From Frigoribacterium sp. VKM Ac-2836 (GTDB lineage Bacteria; Actinomycetota; Actinomycetes; Actinomycetales; Microbacteriaceae), in assembly GCF_013248995.1 (NCBI RefSeq), contig NZ_JABRPK010000001.1, forward strand, positions 248,001 through 312,000: DNA of 64,000 bases, given 5' to 3'. A program made the translations under genes and the position numbers. This document shows, piece after piece, positions 15,219 to 23,493 of the stretch (its first letter is position 1; every line of letters begins with the position of its first letter). The notes below the pieces were generated by a model. That model was given only the letters and a program-made list of their open reading frames with translations. It was not told the DNA's origin and did no database searches.

Positions 15219-17040
15219 CCGCGACGGGAGCGACGCGACCCGTGCCTCCTCGTCCACCGCCGGAACCGACACCGGGCTGACCGACACCGGCCTGACCGAC
15301 GCCGACGCGACCGACATCGGCGGGGACCCGCTGCGTCCGAGCGACCACGTCGACTCGGTCCGCCCTGCGGTCGCCGACGGTCCGGGCATCACGCAGCCCA
15401 GACTCGGCCCCCTCGGCTACCTGCGTTTCTTCTGGCGTCAGCTGACGAGCATGAAGACGGCGCTGTTCCTGCTCATGCTGCTGGCCGTCGCGGCGATCCC
15501 CGGCTCGCTCGTACCGCAGCGGACCTCCGACCCGAACGGCGTGGTGCAGTACCGCACCGACCACCCCGACCTGTTCCCCGTGCTCGACAAGCTCGGCGTC
15601 TTCGACACCTATTCGTCGCCCTGGTTCTCGGCCGTCTACCTGCTGCTGTTCATCTCGCTCATCGGCTGCATCATCCCGCGGACGCGGCACCACCTGGAGG
15701 CCCTGCGCGCCCGCCCTCCGAAGACCCCGGCACGCCTCTCGCGTCTGGCCGGTTACCGGTCGATCACCCTCGAGAGCGCAGGAGGCTCGGGTGACGCCTC
15801 GATCACGACCGCCCGTGCCGTCGAGGCGGCCCGCGCGCAGCTGAAGCGCGCCGGCTATCGCACGCAGGTCTTCGGCGACTCGGTCAGCGCGGAGCGCGGC
15901 TACTTGCGCGAGACCGGCAACCTGGTGTTCCACTCGGCACTCGTCGGCGTGCTGCTGACCGTCGGGGTCGGCGGCGGCTTCGGGTACTCGGGCCAGCGCG
16001 TCGTCGTCGAAGGGCAGACCTTCTCGAACGTGCTCGGCTCGTACGACTCCTTCAACCCGGGCCGCTGGTTCGACGAGTCGCAGCTGTCGCCGTTCTCGGT
16101 CGCGCTCGACCGGTTCTCGACCGAGTACGCTCCCGACTCCGCGGGTGCCGCCGGCATGGCCACCGACTTCACGGCCGACGTGACCGCGCAGGCGCGCGGA
16201 GGTGACGCCGAGAAGACGCAGATCAAGGTCAACGCGCCCCTGTCGATCGGTGGATCGAACGTGTACCTGCTGGGCAACGGCTACGCCGTCGACGTCACGG
16301 TGCGCGACGGCGAGGGCAACGTCGCCTTCCGTGACACCGTGCCGTTCCTGCCGCAAGACACCAACCTGACCTCGCTCGGCGTGATCAAGGTGCCCGACGC
16401 CCTTCCCCGGCAGCTCGGCATGATCGGGTTCTTCTACCCGACGGCGGCGGACAACGGCACGGGGGCCCTCACGTCCACCGACCCCGACACCACGAACCCC
16501 GTGCTCAGCCTGAACGTCTACTCGGGCGATCTCGGGCTGGACGCGGGCGTGCCGACCTCGGTCTACACGCTCGACACCGACGGGTTGACCCCGCTGGCCG
16601 GCACCGACGACGACGCACGAGAGAAGGCCGTCCAGCTGACGCCGGGCGAGACCGCGACGATCCCGGACGGGCTCGGCACCATCACCTTCGACGGCGTCAA
16701 GCGTTTCGCGTCGTTCGACATCCACCACGACCCCTCGCAGGTCTGGGTGCTGCTGTTCGCCGGGCTGTCGTTCGCCGGCCTGCTGACGGCGTTGTTCGTG
16801 CCGCGTCGTCGGGTCTGGGTCAAGGCCACCGAGACCGACGAGGGCGTGCGGCTCGAGTACGCCGGGCTCGCCCGTGGTGAGGATCCCACGCTCGGACGCG
16901 CCGTCGGCGACATCGCCAAGGCGCACCTCGGCGGGCTCGGCGTCCCGTCCGACGTCGCCCGCGAGGTCGCCGACGACCCGGCCCGTCACGACGTCGAGAA
17001 ACCCGGCCCCGGTACCGGCGGGCGCGGACGTAAGATCTGA
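15202..17040 (+). CDS. resB: cytochrome c biogenesis protein ResB (Ccs1)
   Basis: A 612-residue membrane protein of the system II heme-attachment complex. A hydrophilic N-terminal stretch of about 65 residues precedes the first helix (TALFLLMLLAVAAIPGSLVPQ). Three helices lie in the first 260 residues, a large extracytoplasmic domain occupies about 270-510, and the last helix (VWVLLFAGLSFAGLLTALFVP) is followed by a cytoplasmic tail. This topology is diagnostic of ResB/Ccs1. ResB works with CcsB (next gene) as the heme exporter and ligase. The ATG lies within the ccdA 3' end. Confidence 0.94.
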   Translation: MARSSDRDGSDATRASSSTAGTDTGLTDTGLTDADATDIGGDPLRPSDHVDSVRPAVADGPGITQPRLGPLGYLRFFWRQLTSMKTALFLLMLLAVAAIPGSLVPQRTSDPNGVVQYRTDHPDLFPVLDKLGVFDTYSSPWFSAVYLLLFISLIGCIIPRTRHHLEALRARPPKTPARLSRLAGYRSITLESAGGSGDASITTARAVEAARAQLKRAGYRTQVFGDSVSAERGYLRETGNLVFHSALVGVLLTVGVGGGFGYSGQRVVVEGQTFSNVLGSYDSFNPGRWFDESQLSPFSVALDRFSTEYAPDSAGAAGMATDFTADVTAQARGGDAEKTQIKVNAPLSIGGSNVYLLGNGYAVDVTVRDGEGNVAFRDTVPFLPQDTNLTSLGVIKVPDALPRQLGMIGFFYPTAADNGTGALTSTDPDTTNPVLSLNVYSGDLGLDAGVPTSVYTLDTDGLTPLAGTDDDAREKAVQLTPGETATIPDGLGTITFDGVKRFASFDIHHDPSQVWVLLFAGLSFAGLLTALFVPRRRVWVKATETDEGVRLEYAGLARGEDPTLGRAVGDIAKAHLGGLGVPSDVAREVADDPARHDVEKPGPGTGGRGRKI

Positions 17041-18053
17041 TGGTGACCGCCGACCTCGCCTACTACTCGCTCGTCGCCGTGTACTCGGCGATGGCCATCT
17101 ACACGATCTCGTTCGTGGCCTTCGCCCTCGACCTGGCGAAGCGGTCCGGTGACGCCCAGCAGGCGGCGGCGCGCGCCGCCAAGGCCGAGGCCGTCTCGAC
17201 GGCGTCCGTCTCGCGCTCGGCGTCGGGTGGCAGCACCGTGGTGCTCGACCGCCCGTCGGGAGGGTCCGGTGCCCCGGTGGCGTCCGGCGCGGGCTCCCCG
17301 GCCAAGGCGTCGAGTTTCGAGCGCGTCGCCATCGCGATGATGCTCCTCGGTTTCGTCGTGCACGTCGCCTCGGTCGTCCTGCGCGGCCTCGCCGCGGGTC
17401 GCGTGCCGTGGGCCAACATGTTCGAGTTCTCTCTCACCGGCACCGCGATCATCGTCGGGGTCTACCTGGCCGTGCAACTGGTCGTCAACCTGCGGTTCCT
17501 CGGCGCCTACGTCATGGGTCTCAACCTGGTGCTGCTCGCCATCGGCACCGTCAACTACTACGTGGCGGTCTCGCCGCTGCCCCCGGCACTCCAGTCGGCG
17601 TGGCTCGTCATCCACGTCTTCGTCGCCATCCTCGGCACGGCCTTCTTCGCGATCGCGGCGGGGCTCTCGGCCGCCCAGCTGGTCCAGACGAAGCGTGAAC
17701 AGTCCAAGCTCGCGGGGCTGCGCTTCATGGACACCCTGCCCGGCGCCGAGCGCCTCGAAGACCTGGCGTACCGCATCGCCCTCGTCGGCTTCGTCCTCTG
17801 GACCTTCACCCTCATCGCCGGCGCCATCTGGGCCGAGCGCGCCTGGGGTCGCTACTGGGGCTGGGACACCAAAGAGGTCTGGACCTTCATCATCTGGGTG
17901 CTCTACGCCGGGTACATCCACGCCCGGGCGACCCGGGGCTGGCGCGGTGCCCGGTCGTCGTGGTTGTCGATCATCGGGTTCGCGGCCGTCATGTTCAACT
18001 TCTCGGTCGTCAACGTGTTCTTCAAGGGTCTGCACGCCTACTCGGGTCTCTGA
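17040..18053 (+). CDS. ccsB: c-type cytochrome biogenesis protein CcsB (CcsA family)
   Basis: A 337-residue protein with about eight membrane helices. The heme-handling WWD motif is WGRYWGWDTKEVWTF. Conserved external His residues flank it, for example in FVVHVASVVLRG and the last FFKGLHAYSGL. With ResB it forms the system II cytochrome c synthetase. Residues 40-90 are an Ala/Ser-rich hydrophilic insert between helix 1 and helix 2. Its ATG shares a base with the resB TGA (TGATG). It is the last gene of the operon and converges on menC. Confidence 0.95.
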   Translation: MVTADLAYYSLVAVYSAMAIYTISFVAFALDLAKRSGDAQQAAARAAKAEAVSTASVSRSASGGSTVVLDRPSGGSGAPVASGAGSPAKASSFERVAIAMMLLGFVVHVASVVLRGLAAGRVPWANMFEFSLTGTAIIVGVYLAVQLVVNLRFLGAYVMGLNLVLLAIGTVNYYVAVSPLPPALQSAWLVIHVFVAILGTAFFAIAAGLSAAQLVQTKREQSKLAGLRFMDTLPGAERLEDLAYRIALVGFVLWTFTLIAGAIWAERAWGRYWGWDTKEVWTFIIWVLYAGYIHARATRGWRGARSSWLSIIGFAAVMFNFSVVNVFFKGLHAYSGL

Positions 18054-18073
18054 GCCCCCGAGCCTCTGAATCC

Positions 18074-18093
18074 CCGAGGGCCGGGTCCCTCGG
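18074..18093. terminator. weak hairpin between convergent ccsB and menC
   Basis: CCGAGGG / CCCTCGG with a 6-base loop in the 49-base gap between the two stops. Only seven pairs and no T-run; a plausible but weak bidirectional terminator. Confidence 0.45.
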
Positions 18094-18102
18094 CCCCGGG
18101 CG

Positions 18103-19119
18103 TCACCCCGAGAGGACGGCGTAGGAGGCGCGAAGCCGTTCCAGCCAGGCCTCGCGTCGCTCGTCGTCCACTGCGTGACGTCGGAGCAGGTCGACGTCGA
18201 CGGCGACCCGGCGGACGTCGATCATGCCGTCGACGGGCAGCAGTGGCTCGTGCGTGACGTCGGCCCCGAGCAGGGCCGCCGTGCCGAGACCGCAGTCGTG
18301 CCGCAGGTCGGGCACCGCGGCGGCCAGGTGCGCGCCCATGCTGAGCCCGACCGACGTGTCGATGGCGCTCGAGACGACCACCGGCAGACCCGCCGCGGCC
18401 ACGATGCGCAGCGCCGCCGTGACACCGCCCAGCGGCTGGGCCTTGACGACGAGCAGGTCGGCGGCGCCGGCCCGCGCGACGGCGAGCGGGTCGGCGGCCT
18501 TGCGGACGCTCTCGTCGGCGGCGACGGGGACGCCGAGACCCGAGACCCGGCGGCGCAGTTCGGCGAGCTCGGGCACGGTCGCGCAGGGCTGTTCGGCGTA
18601 CTCGAGGCCGTACGGTGCCAGGCCGACCAGCGCCTCCTCGGCCTCCTGGACCGACCAGCCGCCGTTGGCGTCGACGCGGACCCGGCCCTCGGGGCCCACC
18701 CAGTCCCGGGCCGCGGCGACGCGGGCGAGGTCGTCGGCGAGGGTCTGCCCCCTCTCGGCCACCTTGACCTTGACCGTCCGGCAGCCACGGTAGCGGGAGA
18801 GCACGTCGGGTACCCGGTGGGCGGCCACGGCCGGCAGGGTGGCGTTGACCGCCACCCTGCCGGTGCGCATGTCGGGCAGGCGACCCCAACCGAAATCGAT
18901 CGTCGCGGCGAGCCAGGCGGCTGCCTCGGTCTCGTCGTACTCGACGAAGGGGCTGAACTCGGTCCAGCCCGACGGACCCTCGACCACGAGGGCCTCGCGC
19001 GCGTCGAGCCCGCGGAACCGGGTGCGCAGGGGCAGGCGGACGACGTGGGCACCCTCGACCAGTTCGGCGAGGGGAGGGAGCGCGGACGGGGTGGGCGTCG
19101 GGCGGTCGGCGGTCGGCAT
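18103..19119 (-). CDS. menC: o-succinylbenzoate synthase
   Basis: A 338-residue enolase-superfamily enzyme that dehydrates SHCHC to o-succinylbenzoate in menaquinone synthesis. The catalytic KxK-type Lys pair lies in RTVKVKVAERG. Metal ligands are spaced as in the family: Asp in RVDANGGW, Glu in LEYAEQPC, Asp in VPVAADESVR; the second Lys is in LLVVKAQPLGG. Length is normal. It is on the minus strand while most men genes here are on the plus strand, and is divergent from the small membrane protein gene at 19162. A dispersed-repeat copy falls in its last codons (18123-18132). Confidence 0.93.
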   Translation of the reverse strand: MPTADRPTPTPSALPPLAELVEGAHVVRLPLRTRFRGLDAREALVVEGPSGWTEFSPFVEYDETEAAAWLAATIDFGWGRLPDMRTGRVAVNATLPAVAAHRVPDVLSRYRGCRTVKVKVAERGQTLADDLARVAAARDWVGPEGRVRVDANGGWSVQEAEEALVGLAPYGLEYAEQPCATVPELAELRRRVSGLGVPVAADESVRKAADPLAVARAGAADLLVVKAQPLGGVTAALRIVAAAGLPVVVSSAIDTSVGLSMGAHLAAAVPDLRHDCGLGTAALLGADVTHEPLLPVDGMIDVRRVAVDVDLLRRHAVDDERREAWLERLRASYAVLSG

Positions 19120-19161
19120 CCGCTCAGTGTCGCACCGGCGACCCCGGTAAGGTCGTGCGTC

Positions 19162-19596
19162 ATGGTCGACCGCGAACCCGTGCCCGCCCGAGAACCCGAG
19201 CGCTCGCCCGACGAGTTCCCCTCCGAGAGGGCTGACGCCGACGGCCGCGAGACCTCCGAGTCCGAGGGCCTGGGGGTGTTCGACGGTCCCGGTCAGGACG
19301 TGGCCGTCCGGCCGCCGCGCAGTCGCCGCCTCGGGGTCGTCACCTTCGTCCTGGCGATCGTGCTGCTCGCCCTCGACGGTCTGGCGCTGGGACTGCTCGC
19401 GGGGGACGCCGTCGGCCCGGCCGCCGTCCTCGCGCTCGTCACCCTGCTGGCCTCGATCGTCGTGGGGGTCGTCGGGCTCATGGCGGTCGTCATGCGGCGT
19501 GGTCGATGGTGGGGGGTGGCCGCGGTGGTCCTCAGCTCGCTGTCGAACCCGTTCGTGCTCGTCTGGCTGATCGGACGGTTCGTCTCGGCCGTCTGA
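19162..19596 (+). CDS. small membrane protein of unknown function
   Basis: A 144-residue protein. The first 58 residues are hydrophilic and acidic/Pro-rich. Two long hydrophobic segments follow (residues about 58-110, starting VVTFVLAIVLLALDGLAL) and a third near the C-terminus (VVLSSLSNPFVLVWLIGRF). It resembles DUF4190-like actinobacterial membrane proteins in layout only; I do not recognise a function. TAAGGT at 19148-19153 lies eight bases before the ATG, a leaderless arrangement. It sits between menC and menB, so a link to menaquinone or the membrane is possible by context. Confidence 0.75.
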   Translation: MVDREPVPAREPERSPDEFPSERADADGRETSESEGLGVFDGPGQDVAVRPPRSRRLGVVTFVLAIVLLALDGLALGLLAGDAVGPAAVLALVTLLASIVVGVVGLMAVVMRRGRWWGVAAVVLSSLSNPFVLVWLIGRFVSAV

Positions 19597-19640
19597 CGCC
19601 GCTCGGCGTCGTCGTCGGACCCCGTCGGTAGGCTGGCGAC

Positions 19641-20549
19641 ATGGCTTCCGAGGTGTCCGACCTGTTCGATCCGACCGAGTGGCGGGGGGTCGAGGGCTTC
19701 GAAGCCCTGACCGACGTCACCTACCACCACAGCGTCGACGGCCGCGTCGCGCGCGTCGCCTTCGACCGCCCCGAGGTGCGCAACGCGTTCCGGCCGCACA
19801 CGGTCGACGAGCTGTACCGCGTGCTCGACGACGCCCGCATGAACAGTCGCATCGGGGTCGTCCTGCTGACCGGCAACGGTCCCAGCCCGAAAGACGGCGG
19901 CTGGGCGTTCTGCAGCGGCGGCGACCAGCGCATCCGGGGCCGCGACGGCTACAAGGCCGAGGGCGACCGGGCGAACGTGCCCGATCCTGCCTCGGCGGGT
20001 CGCCTGCACATCCTCGAGGTGCAACGTCTGATCCGGTTCATGCCCAAGGTCGTCATCGCCGTGGTGCCCGGGTGGGCGGCCGGCGGCGGGCATTCGCTGC
20101 ACGTCGTCTGCGACCTGACGATCGCCAGTCGCGAGCACGGTCGGTTCAAGCAGACGGACGCCGACGTCGGCTCCTTCGACGCGGGCTACGGCAGCGCCTA
20201 CTTCGCCAAGCAGATCGGGCAGAAGTTCGCCCGCGAGGTCTTCTTCCTCGCCGAGGAGTACAGCGCCGACCGCGCCCGCGAGATGGGCGCCGTCAACCGG
20301 GTCGTTCCCCACGCCGACCTCGAGCGCGAAGCGCTCGGCATGGCCCGCACCATCCTGACGAAGTCGCCGACCGCCATCCGCATGCTCAAGTTCGCGTTCA
20401 ATGCGACCGACGACGGCATCGTCGGGCAGCAGGTCTTCGCCGGCGAGGCGACCCGTCTGGCCTACGGCACCGACGAGGCCGTCGAAGGGCGCGACTCGTT
20501 CCTCGAGAAGCGTGCGCCCGACTGGTCGCCGTTCCCCTGGCAGTACTGA
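19641..20549 (+). CDS. menB: 1,4-dihydroxy-2-naphthoyl-CoA synthase (naphthoate synthase)
   Basis: A 302-residue crotonase-family enzyme that closes the second ring of menaquinone from o-succinylbenzoyl-CoA. Crotonase oxyanion motifs are WAFCSGGDQRIRG and VPGWAAGGGHSLH. The MenB-specific C-terminus FLEKRAPDWSPFPWQY is present, separating it from enoyl-CoA hydratases. Length fits the family. TAGGCT at 19629-19634 six bases before the ATG suggests a leaderless start. The stop overlaps the menE ATG by one base (TGATG). Confidence 0.97.
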   Translation: MASEVSDLFDPTEWRGVEGFEALTDVTYHHSVDGRVARVAFDRPEVRNAFRPHTVDELYRVLDDARMNSRIGVVLLTGNGPSPKDGGWAFCSGGDQRIRGRDGYKAEGDRANVPDPASAGRLHILEVQRLIRFMPKVVIAVVPGWAAGGGHSLHVVCDLTIASREHGRFKQTDADVGSFDAGYGSAYFAKQIGQKFAREVFFLAEEYSADRAREMGAVNRVVPHADLEREALGMARTILTKSPTAIRMLKFAFNATDDGIVGQQVFAGEATRLAYGTDEAVEGRDSFLEKRAPDWSPFPWQY

Positions 20550-21709
20550 TGACCCGCACCCTGCGGGTCGTCGACGCGCGGCACCCCGGTGCCGTCCTCG
20601 ACGGGCTCCGCGACGCGCTCGAAGGCGGTCCCGCCATCGCACCCCGGGCCGACGACCGTGCGCCCGCCGACCTGCCGGGAACCGTGCCCCAGGCCGTCTC
20701 GCTGGTCGTCGAGACGAGCGGGTCGAGCGGGCGACCGAAGCGCGTGGCCTTGTCCTCGGACGCCGTGCTCGCGGGCGCCGCGGCGGCCGACGGTGCCCTG
20801 ATGGGGCCGGGGCAATGGGTGTTGGCCCTGCCCGCGCACTACGTGGCGGGCCTGAACGTGCTGGTCCGGTCGCTCGCCGCGGGCACCGAGCCGGCCCTGC
20901 TCGCCCCCGGCCACTTCGACCCCCGCGCCTTCGTCGACGCAGCGGCCGGACTCGACCATCCCACGCGGTATTCGTCGCTCGTCCCGGCCCAGCTCGCGAC
21001 GGCGCTCGACGCCGCCGAAGCCGACCCCGTCGTCGCCGAGGCCCTGCGCCGGTTCGACGCCGTCCTGATCGGCGGCCAGGCGACGCCGGCCACCCTCGTC
21101 GGGCGGGCTCGGCGACTCGGCGTCACCGTCGTCCGCACCTACGGGTCGAGCGAGACGAGCGGCGGGTGCGTGTACGACGGGGTGCCCGTGGGTCGCACCC
21201 GCGTCGAGGTCGTCGACGGACAGGTCGAGCTGGGTGGGCCGTCGCTGGCCGAGGGGTACCTCGACGACCCCGAGCGCACGGCCGCGGCCTTCGTCATGCG
21301 CGACGGTCTGCGCTGGTACCGCACGGGGGATGCCGGCACGGTGTCGTCCGACGGGGTGCTGACCGTCAGCGGCCGGATCGACGACGTGATCGTCTCGGGT
21401 GGCGAGAAGGTGTCGCTCGGCGTCGTCGAGCGGGCCGTCCGCGAGCAGCCGGGGCTGGCCGACGCCGTCGTCGTGCGCGCAGCACATGCCCGGTGGGGCG
21501 AGGTGCCCGTCGTGGTCACGGCCGCCGCGCCTCCTCCGTCGGGTGCCGCCGACGACCTCGCGGCGCTGAGACGCGCGGTGGCGGTCGTCGCCGGTCGGGC
21601 CGCGGCCCCCGACCGCATCGTCCGGGTCGACGTCGTGCCCCTGCTGCCGAGCGGCAAGCCCGACCGGGTCGCTCTCACCCGCCTGGTCCGAGACCTCGCG
21701 GCAAGCTGA
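20549..21709 (+). CDS. menE: o-succinylbenzoate-CoA ligase
   Basis: A 386-residue acyl-adenylating enzyme that activates o-succinylbenzoate with ATP and CoA for MenB. The AMP-binding signature is TSGSSGRPKRVALSS, the later adenylation motifs are TYGSSETSGGCVY and YRTGDAG, and the C-terminal catalytic Lys is in LPSGKPDR. It is shorter than general acyl-CoA synthetases, as is usual for actinobacterial MenE. The start overlaps the menB stop, so the two are translated together. A dispersed-repeat copy lies inside (21526-21535). Confidence 0.94.
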   Translation: MTRTLRVVDARHPGAVLDGLRDALEGGPAIAPRADDRAPADLPGTVPQAVSLVVETSGSSGRPKRVALSSDAVLAGAAAADGALMGPGQWVLALPAHYVAGLNVLVRSLAAGTEPALLAPGHFDPRAFVDAAAGLDHPTRYSSLVPAQLATALDAAEADPVVAEALRRFDAVLIGGQATPATLVGRARRLGVTVVRTYGSSETSGGCVYDGVPVGRTRVEVVDGQVELGGPSLAEGYLDDPERTAAAFVMRDGLRWYRTGDAGTVSSDGVLTVSGRIDDVIVSGGEKVSLGVVERAVREQPGLADAVVVRAAHARWGEVPVVVTAAAPPPSGAADDLAALRRAVAVVAGRAAAPDRIVRVDVVPLLPSGKPDRVALTRLVRDLAAS

Positions 21710-21737
21710 TAGCCGCCTGCGAACTAGACTCGTCGAC

Positions 21738-22682
21738 GTGGCGAAGACGAAGACCTCGACCCCCAAGCGCAGTGGCCGACCCGGCGGGCGGCCCGGAAAG
21801 CAGCCCGTCCGTCCCGTGACGACCGGCGACTGGATCGGCGGTGCCCGCCTGCGTACCCTGCCGCTCGGTATCGCCCCGGTCGCCCTCGGCACCGGCGTGG
21901 CCCGGGCGAACGGTGGTTGGGACCTCACCCTGGCGCTTCTCTGCCTCGCGGTCGCGGTGTTCCTGCAGATCGGCGTGAACTACTCGAACGACTACTCCGA
22001 CGGCATCCGAGGCACCGACGACTTCCGGGTCGGGCCCTCGCGCCTGACCGGTTCGGGCAGCGTCCGGCCCAGGACCGTCCTACGGGTGGCCCTGGCGTTC
22101 TTCGCCCTCGCGGCCGTCGCCGGTGTCGTCATCGTCATCATCACCCAGATCTGGTGGCTGCTCGCGGTGGGTGCCGCCGCCGTCGTGGCCGCCTGGTTCT
22201 ACACGGGGGGCAAGCGACCGTACGGCTACAACGCCCTGGGCGAGCTCTTCGTCTTCGTGTTCTTCGGGCTGGTCGCCACCGTGGGCACGACGTTCGTGCA
22301 GCTGCGTGAGTTCCCGTTCGACGCGTGGGTTGCGGGCGTCGCCGCCGGCCTCTTCGCCTGCGCGGTCCTGATGATCAACAACGTGCGCGACATCCCCCAA
22401 GACACCGCCGCCGGCAAGCGCACCCTCGCGGTGGTCGTCGGCGACCCGGTGGCCAGGGCCCTCTACGCGCTCTTCCTGCTCTTGCCGTTCTTCATCCTCG
22501 TGTACTTCGCGTTCCTGTACCTGCACGCACCGTACGTCTACTTCGCGTTGATCGTGGCGGTGCCCGCCGCCGTCATCGGCGTGACGGGCAAGACCCCGCG
22601 CGAGCTGATCCTCGCCCTGCAACTGGCGTCATTGTCGGCCCTGGTGTGGGCCCTGGCGCTGTCGGCGGCGCTCTTCTTCTAA
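21738..22682 (+). CDS. menA: 1,4-dihydroxy-2-naphthoate polyprenyltransferase
   Basis: A 314-residue UbiA-superfamily membrane enzyme that attaches the polyprenyl side chain to dihydroxynaphthoate. The first Asp-rich motif is NYSNDYSDGIRGTD (N-D-x-x-D), and the second is in NNVRDIPQDTAAGKRT. About nine hydrophobic helices are present. A basic tail of some 30 residues precedes the first helix. TAGACT at 21725-21730, seven bases before the GTG, suggests a leaderless transcript. The TAA overlaps the convergent DUF4229 stop by four bases. Confidence 0.95.
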   Translation: MAKTKTSTPKRSGRPGGRPGKQPVRPVTTGDWIGGARLRTLPLGIAPVALGTGVARANGGWDLTLALLCLAVAVFLQIGVNYSNDYSDGIRGTDDFRVGPSRLTGSGSVRPRTVLRVALAFFALAAVAGVVIVIITQIWWLLAVGAAAVVAAWFYTGGKRPYGYNALGELFVFVFFGLVATVGTTFVQLREFPFDAWVAGVAAGLFACAVLMINNVRDIPQDTAAGKRTLAVVVGDPVARALYALFLLLPFFILVYFAFLYLHAPYVYFALIVAVPAAVIGVTGKTPRELILALQLASLSALVWALALSAALFF

Positions 22683-22957
22683 GAACGCGCTCGGTCGGTG
22701 TCGGTCTCGTCGTCGGCGATCGCCTCGTCTTCTGCGAGCGAGTCGTCGTCGGGCGTCGCCGGCCGCGACCGTCGGTCGGCGAGGTCGAGAGCCACCCGGT
22801 GCCGCAGCGGGGCGAAGAAGAGGTACGAGACACAGAATCCCACCACCGCGGCGATCACCGTGGCCCAGAGCGGGTCCAGGCGCAGCACGAGCAGGACGCC
22901 CAGCACGACGGCGAACAGGCCGAGGCGGACGATCGAGTACTTGAGCCAGGGTTTCAC
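22679..22957 (-). CDS. DUF4229-type small membrane protein
   Basis: A 92-residue protein with two membrane helices (residues about 8-28 and 31-52) and an acidic C-terminal tail rich in Asp/Glu. The LFFAPLRHRVALDLADRR junction is typical of DUF4229 proteins, which in Actinobacteria sit beside menA and menD. No function is known. GTG 22957 is seven bases behind TAGACT (22970-22965), indicating a leaderless transcript. Convergent with menA, with a 4-base stop overlap. Confidence 0.8.
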   Translation of the reverse strand: MKPWLKYSIVRLGLFAVVLGVLLVLRLDPLWATVIAAVVGFCVSYLFFAPLRHRVALDLADRRSRPATPDDDSLAEDEAIADDETDTDRARS

Positions 22958-23032
22958 GACGTGGAGTCTACGGTCCGCGAGGTGTGCGGCCGCCGAGGGG
23001 AGGGCGGTCGCACGGCCGGGTCCTCACCGTGC

Positions 23033-23045
23033 CGAGGAGGCGCGG
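23033..23045. repeat. dispersed GAGGAGGCGCG element, single intergenic copy
   Basis: CGAGGAGGCGCGG in the 176-base gap between the divergent DUF4229 and PLDc_N genes, 88 bases before the latter's start. No inverted partner. The gap otherwise holds the -10 elements of both genes. Confidence 0.6.
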
Positions 23046-23133
23046 TGCGTGCCACCGGGCGCCGTAGATCACGGCTCCGCAACGGCCGCCCGACCATCAG
23101 GCGTTGCACCGGATCGAGAACTAGGCTCACCGC

Positions 23134-23493
23134 ATGGTCAGGCTCTTCATCGTGGGCATCGTCGCCGCGGCGGCGTTCGTCATCTTCGCGCTCATCGACT
23201 GCCTGTTCGCCGACACCTCGCGGTTCCGCGCCTTGAACAAGCCGCTCTGGGCCGTCATCATCGTCCTGCTCCCCGTGATCGGGGCCGTGCTGTGGTTCAT
23301 GCTCGGACGGGCCCGAAAGAACGGTCGTCCGGTGGCGACGCGCACCGTCGCACCCGACGACGACCCCGAGTTCTCGGGGTCGTCCTGGCGAACGACGAGT
23401 GACCTCGACCAAGAGACCACCGACGAGCGCATCCGACGACTCGAGCAAGAACTGCTCGACCTCGACAACGACGACAAGACCGGCAAGCAGTAA
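23134..23493 (+). CDS. PLDc_N-domain small membrane protein
   Basis: A 119-residue protein with two hydrophobic helices (residues about 2-24 and 40-58) in the pattern of the phospholipase D N-terminal (PLDc_N) module: ALIDCLFADTSRFRALNKPL, then WAVIIVLLPVIGAVLWFMLG. No catalytic HKD motif follows, so it is not an enzyme. The tail is charged and ends in a probable coiled coil (RIRRLEQELLDLD). Such proteins commonly precede menD in Actinobacteria, suggesting a conserved but unknown membrane role. TAGGCT at 23122-23127 is six bases before the ATG. Its TAA abuts the menD GTG with no gap. Confidence 0.82.
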   Translation: MVRLFIVGIVAAAAFVIFALIDCLFADTSRFRALNKPLWAVIIVLLPVIGAVLWFMLGRARKNGRPVATRTVAPDDDPEFSGSSWRTTSDLDQETTDERIRRLEQELLDLDNDDKTGKQ

